NCBI GenBank assembly: GCA_018900975.1
Contig: JAHIFK010000335.1
Span: forward strand, 1-12,179
Origin: Methanobacteriota archaeon
GTDB taxonomy: Archaea > Halobacteriota > Methanosarcinia > Methanosarcinales > Methanoperedenaceae
Reading direction: 5' to 3'
DNA length: 12,179 nucleotides
Of the stretch, positions 9,883 through 12,179 are shown piece after piece. The notes under the pieces are model-generated. The model was not told the DNA's origin. It saw nothing but the letters and a program-made list of their open reading frames with translations, and made no database searches. How positions within the stretch are numbered: position 1 is the first letter of the stretch; the number at the start of each line of letters is the position of its first letter. A program made the position numbers and the translations under genes.

Positions 9883-12179
9883 AACTGATAACTGAAGACA
9901 AAATCGAAACCTTCGCCATCGAACTCCTCGAAAAACAGGGCTACCAGTACGTTTACGCCCCGGACATTGCACCGGATAGCGAAACTCCGGAACGGGCAAA
10001 ATTTGAAGATGTTTTACTGCTGGAACGCCTGCGAAAAGCGGTTGGCAGAATAAACCCAAAAATTCCGGCAGAGGCGCGAGAAGATGCCATCAAGCAGATA
10101 CAGCGCCTTAATTTACCTGAACTTATCGCCAACAACGAGACGTTTCACAGGATGCTTACCGGGGGCATAAAGGTAAGTTATCAAAAGGACGGAGCAGACA
10201 GGGGCGATCTGGTCTGGCTGATAGATTTTAACAATACTGATAACAACGAATTTCTTGTCGCCAATCAATTTACTGTCATTGAAAATAATGTGAACAAACG
10301 CACCGATATCATTCTTTTTGTTAACGGTTTGCCGCTGGTGATTATCGAACTAAAAAATCCTGTTGACGAGAACGCAACAGTAAAATCTGCATTCAAACAG
10401 TTGCAGACCTATAAGCAGGCAATTCCCGGCATGTTTGCCTGTAATGGTTTCATGGTCATCTCCGATGGTCTGGAGGCAAAGGCAGGCACCCTTTCCTCCG
10501 GTTTCAGCCGTTTTATGGCATGGAAAAGCTCAGACGGCAAGGTTGAAGCCTCGCATTTAACTGGTCAGTTGGAAACTCTCATTAAAGGGATGCTGAACAA
10601 AACGACCCTCTTAGACCTTATCCGCCATTTCATAGTATTTGAAAAATCGAAAAAAGAAGACAAAGAAACAGGCATCATAACTATTCAAACCATAAAAAAG
10701 CTCGCTGCCTATCATCAGTACTATGCCGTTAATAAAGCGGTAGAATCAACACTCAGGGCATCGGGTTATGTTTCGGTAAAAGATTGGCTGCATCGTGAAA
10801 ATCTTATTGAGGAACCCGAAAATTATGGCTTGCCCGGAGTAAAAAAACAACCCATTGGAGACGGAAAAGGCGGCGTTGTCTGGCATACGCAGGGAAGTGG
10901 TAAATCCTTATCAATGGTGTTTTTCACTGGTAAAATCGTTCTTGCCATGGATAATCCGACCGTACTGGTTATCACCGACAGAAACGACTTAGACGACCAG
11001 CTTTTTGATACCTTTGCCGCTTCAAAGCAACTTCTCAGGCAGGAACCTATCCAGGCTGAAAACAGAGAACACCTGAAAGAACTTCTAAATGTCGCATCGG
11101 GCGGCGTAATATTTACCACAATCCAGAAGTTCCAGCCCGAAGAAGGAAACGTTTACCCGAAACTATCAGACCGAAGAAACATAATTGTGATAGTTGACGA
11201 AGCTCACAGGACACAGTATGGCTTCAAGGCTAAAACCATTGATGCTAAAGATGATCAGGGAAACGTAATCGGTAAGAAGATAGTTTACGGCTTTGCGAAA
11301 TACACACGCGACGCCCTGCCCAACGCAACATACATTGGTTTTACTGGTACGCCTATTGAAAAAACAGACGTGAACACGCCTGCCGTTTTCGGCAATTATG
11401 TTGATGTTTACGACATATCCAAAGCCGTCGAGGACGGCGCCACGGTAAAAATCTATTACGAGAGCAGACTTGCAAAAATCGCTCTCAGCGAGGAAGGCAG
11501 AAAACTTGTTGCCGAATTGGACGAGGAATTGGAAACTGAAGACCTCGCTGAGACACAAAAAGCAAAGGCGAAATGGACACAACTGGAAGCTTTGATTGGC
11601 AGCGAGGGCCGAATACGACAGATTGCGAAAGACATTGTAACCCATTTTGAGCAAAGACAGGAAGTGTTTGAGGGTAAGGGAATGATCGTAGCAATGTCAA
11701 GAAGGATTGCCGCCAACCTCTACGATGAGATTGTCAAAATTAAACCGCAATGGCACAACGACGATCTCAATAAAGGTGTTATCAAAGTTGTAATGACCTC
11801 TGCATCTTCTGACGGTCCAAAGATTTCAAAACATCATACCACCAAAGAACAGAGACGAGCTTTGGCAGAAAGAATGAAAGATCCAGAAGACGAATTAAAA
11901 TTAGTGATCGTGCGAGATATGTGGCTTACTGGTTTCGATGTTCCGTGTCTGCACACGATGTATATCGATAAACCCATGAAAGGCCATACCCTTATGCAGG
12001 CAATTGCACGGGTGAACAGGGTCTATAAAGATAAGCCAGGTGGATTAGTTGTTGATTATCTTGGAATTGCGTCCGATCTGAAAGAAGCTTTATCATTTTA
12101 TTCTGATAGCGGAGGAAAAGGCGATCCCGCCATTCTTCAGGAAAAAGCTGTTCAACTGATGCTTGAAAAATTAGAAATC
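9879..12179 (+). CDS. hsdR: Type I restriction endonuclease subunit HsdR (3' end beyond window)
   Basis: HsdR supplies ATP-dependent DNA translocation and cleavage to the R2M2S complex. The frame is open for 767 codons to the last base; full-length HsdR is usually about 1000 residues, so the C-terminal part that contacts the methylase is missing here. The N-terminal nuclease core is D143 then ELK with E157 and K159 (PD-(D/E)XK). The SF2 motor follows: Walker A HTQGSGKS at 336-343, VLVITDRNDLDDQL at 362-375, IFTTIQKF at 411-418, DEAH at 440-443, GFTGTPIE at 487-494, MWLTGFDVPCLHTMYIDKP at 681-699 and motif VI QAIARVNR at 707-714. All key residues are present. The start overlaps the rhuM stop (ATGA), with GAAGG about 6 nt upstream. 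Its 5' end is duplicated at 7298-7446. Confidence 0.96.
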   Translation, partial: MKLITEDKIETFAIELLEKQGYQYVYAPDIAPDSETPERAKFEDVLLLERLRKAVGRINPKIPAEAREDAIKQIQRLNLPELIANNETFHRMLTGGIKVSYQKDGADRGDLVWLIDFNNTDNNEFLVANQFTVIENNVNKRTDIILFVNGLPLVIIELKNPVDENATVKSAFKQLQTYKQAIPGMFACNGFMVISDGLEAKAGTLSSGFSRFMAWKSSDGKVEASHLTGQLETLIKGMLNKTTLLDLIRHFIVFEKSKKEDKETGIITIQTIKKLAAYHQYYAVNKAVESTLRASGYVSVKDWLHRENLIEEPENYGLPGVKKQPIGDGKGGVVWHTQGSGKSLSMVFFTGKIVLAMDNPTVLVITDRNDLDDQLFDTFAASKQLLRQEPIQAENREHLKELLNVASGGVIFTTIQKFQPEEGNVYPKLSDRRNIIVIVDEAHRTQYGFKAKTIDAKDDQGNVIGKKIVYGFAKYTRDALPNATYIGFTGTPIEKTDVNTPAVFGNYVDVYDISKAVEDGATVKIYYESRLAKIALSEEGRKLVAELDEELETEDLAETQKAKAKWTQLEALIGSEGRIRQIAKDIVTHFEQRQEVFEGKGMIVAMSRRIAANLYDEIVKIKPQWHNDDLNKGVIKVVMTSASSDGPKISKHHTTKEQRRALAERMKDPEDELKLVIVRDMWLTGFDVPCLHTMYIDKPMKGHTLMQAIARVNRVYKDKPGGLVVDYLGIASDLKEALSFYSDSGGKGDPAILQEKAVQLMLEKLEI

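Noticed and set aside
1..12179. Insertion sequence, integrase, CRISPR array, tRNA or attachment site that would explain the mosaic.
   Set aside because: No transposase or recombinase motif, regularly spaced repeat or tRNA-like fold was found by reading; rearrangement here must be explained by other means.

Overview
This window is a bacterial defence locus built around a type I restriction-modification (R-M) system. All genes lie on the plus strand. The order is hsdM (53-1603), hsdS (5227-6312) and hsdR (from 9879, running off the window end). About 8 kb of accessory genes and gene debris separates hsdM from hsdR. Clear Shine-Dalgarno sequences and frequent 4-8 nt stop/start overlaps suggest one long polycistronic unit. 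Phylum cannot be fixed from the sequence. The accessory set (KilA-N, ORF6N, RhuM, DUF1016) and the CGCAGATAAACGC-type palindrome suggest an environmental Gram-negative or candidate-phylum bacterium with much lateral transfer. No transposase, integrase, tRNA, rRNA or CRISPR array was seen.

Layout. (1) 1-2411: hsdM, then an overlapping KilA-N gene. (2) 2411-3230: a gene graveyard. It holds three tiny ORF6N fragments in three frames, a 74-bp imperfect palindrome, a DUF1016 fragment, an intact 83-residue gene (copy 1) and the first ten codons of a dead hsdS. (3) 3231-5234: two DUF1016 (YhcG-like, PD-(D/E)XK superfamily) genes, each apparently carrying a different internal deletion, then copy 2 of the 83-residue gene. 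(4) 5227-7291: hsdS with a G7 tract between its half-subunits, then a DUF3644/HEPN-like gene. (5) 7298-8143: an hsdR 5' fragment, then a chimera made of RhuM N-terminus, a second RhuM fragment and the hsdS 3' tail. (6) 8125-9882: two unrecognised small genes and a full-length RhuM gene. (7) 9879-12179: hsdR, first 767 codons.

How it works together. HsdM2-HsdS should methylate adenine in a bipartite site set by the two HsdS target-recognition domains. HsdR would add ATP-dependent translocation and cleavage. The DUF1016, RhuM, KilA-N and DUF3644 proteins are typical passengers of such loci. DUF3644 carries an RxxxxH ribonuclease-type motif and could be an abortive-infection back-up.

The main discovery candidate is a set of ten short inverted repeats inside the KilA-N, ORF6N, DUF1016 and RhuM coding segments. 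Each sits at the same place in every copy of its family. Arm sequences differ between copies, with matching changes on both arms, so base pairing is kept while sequence drifts. In five of the ten cases almost nothing of the gene survives except the palindrome and its flanks. This points to selection on, or mobility of, the palindrome itself, and may explain the mosaic structure of the locus.
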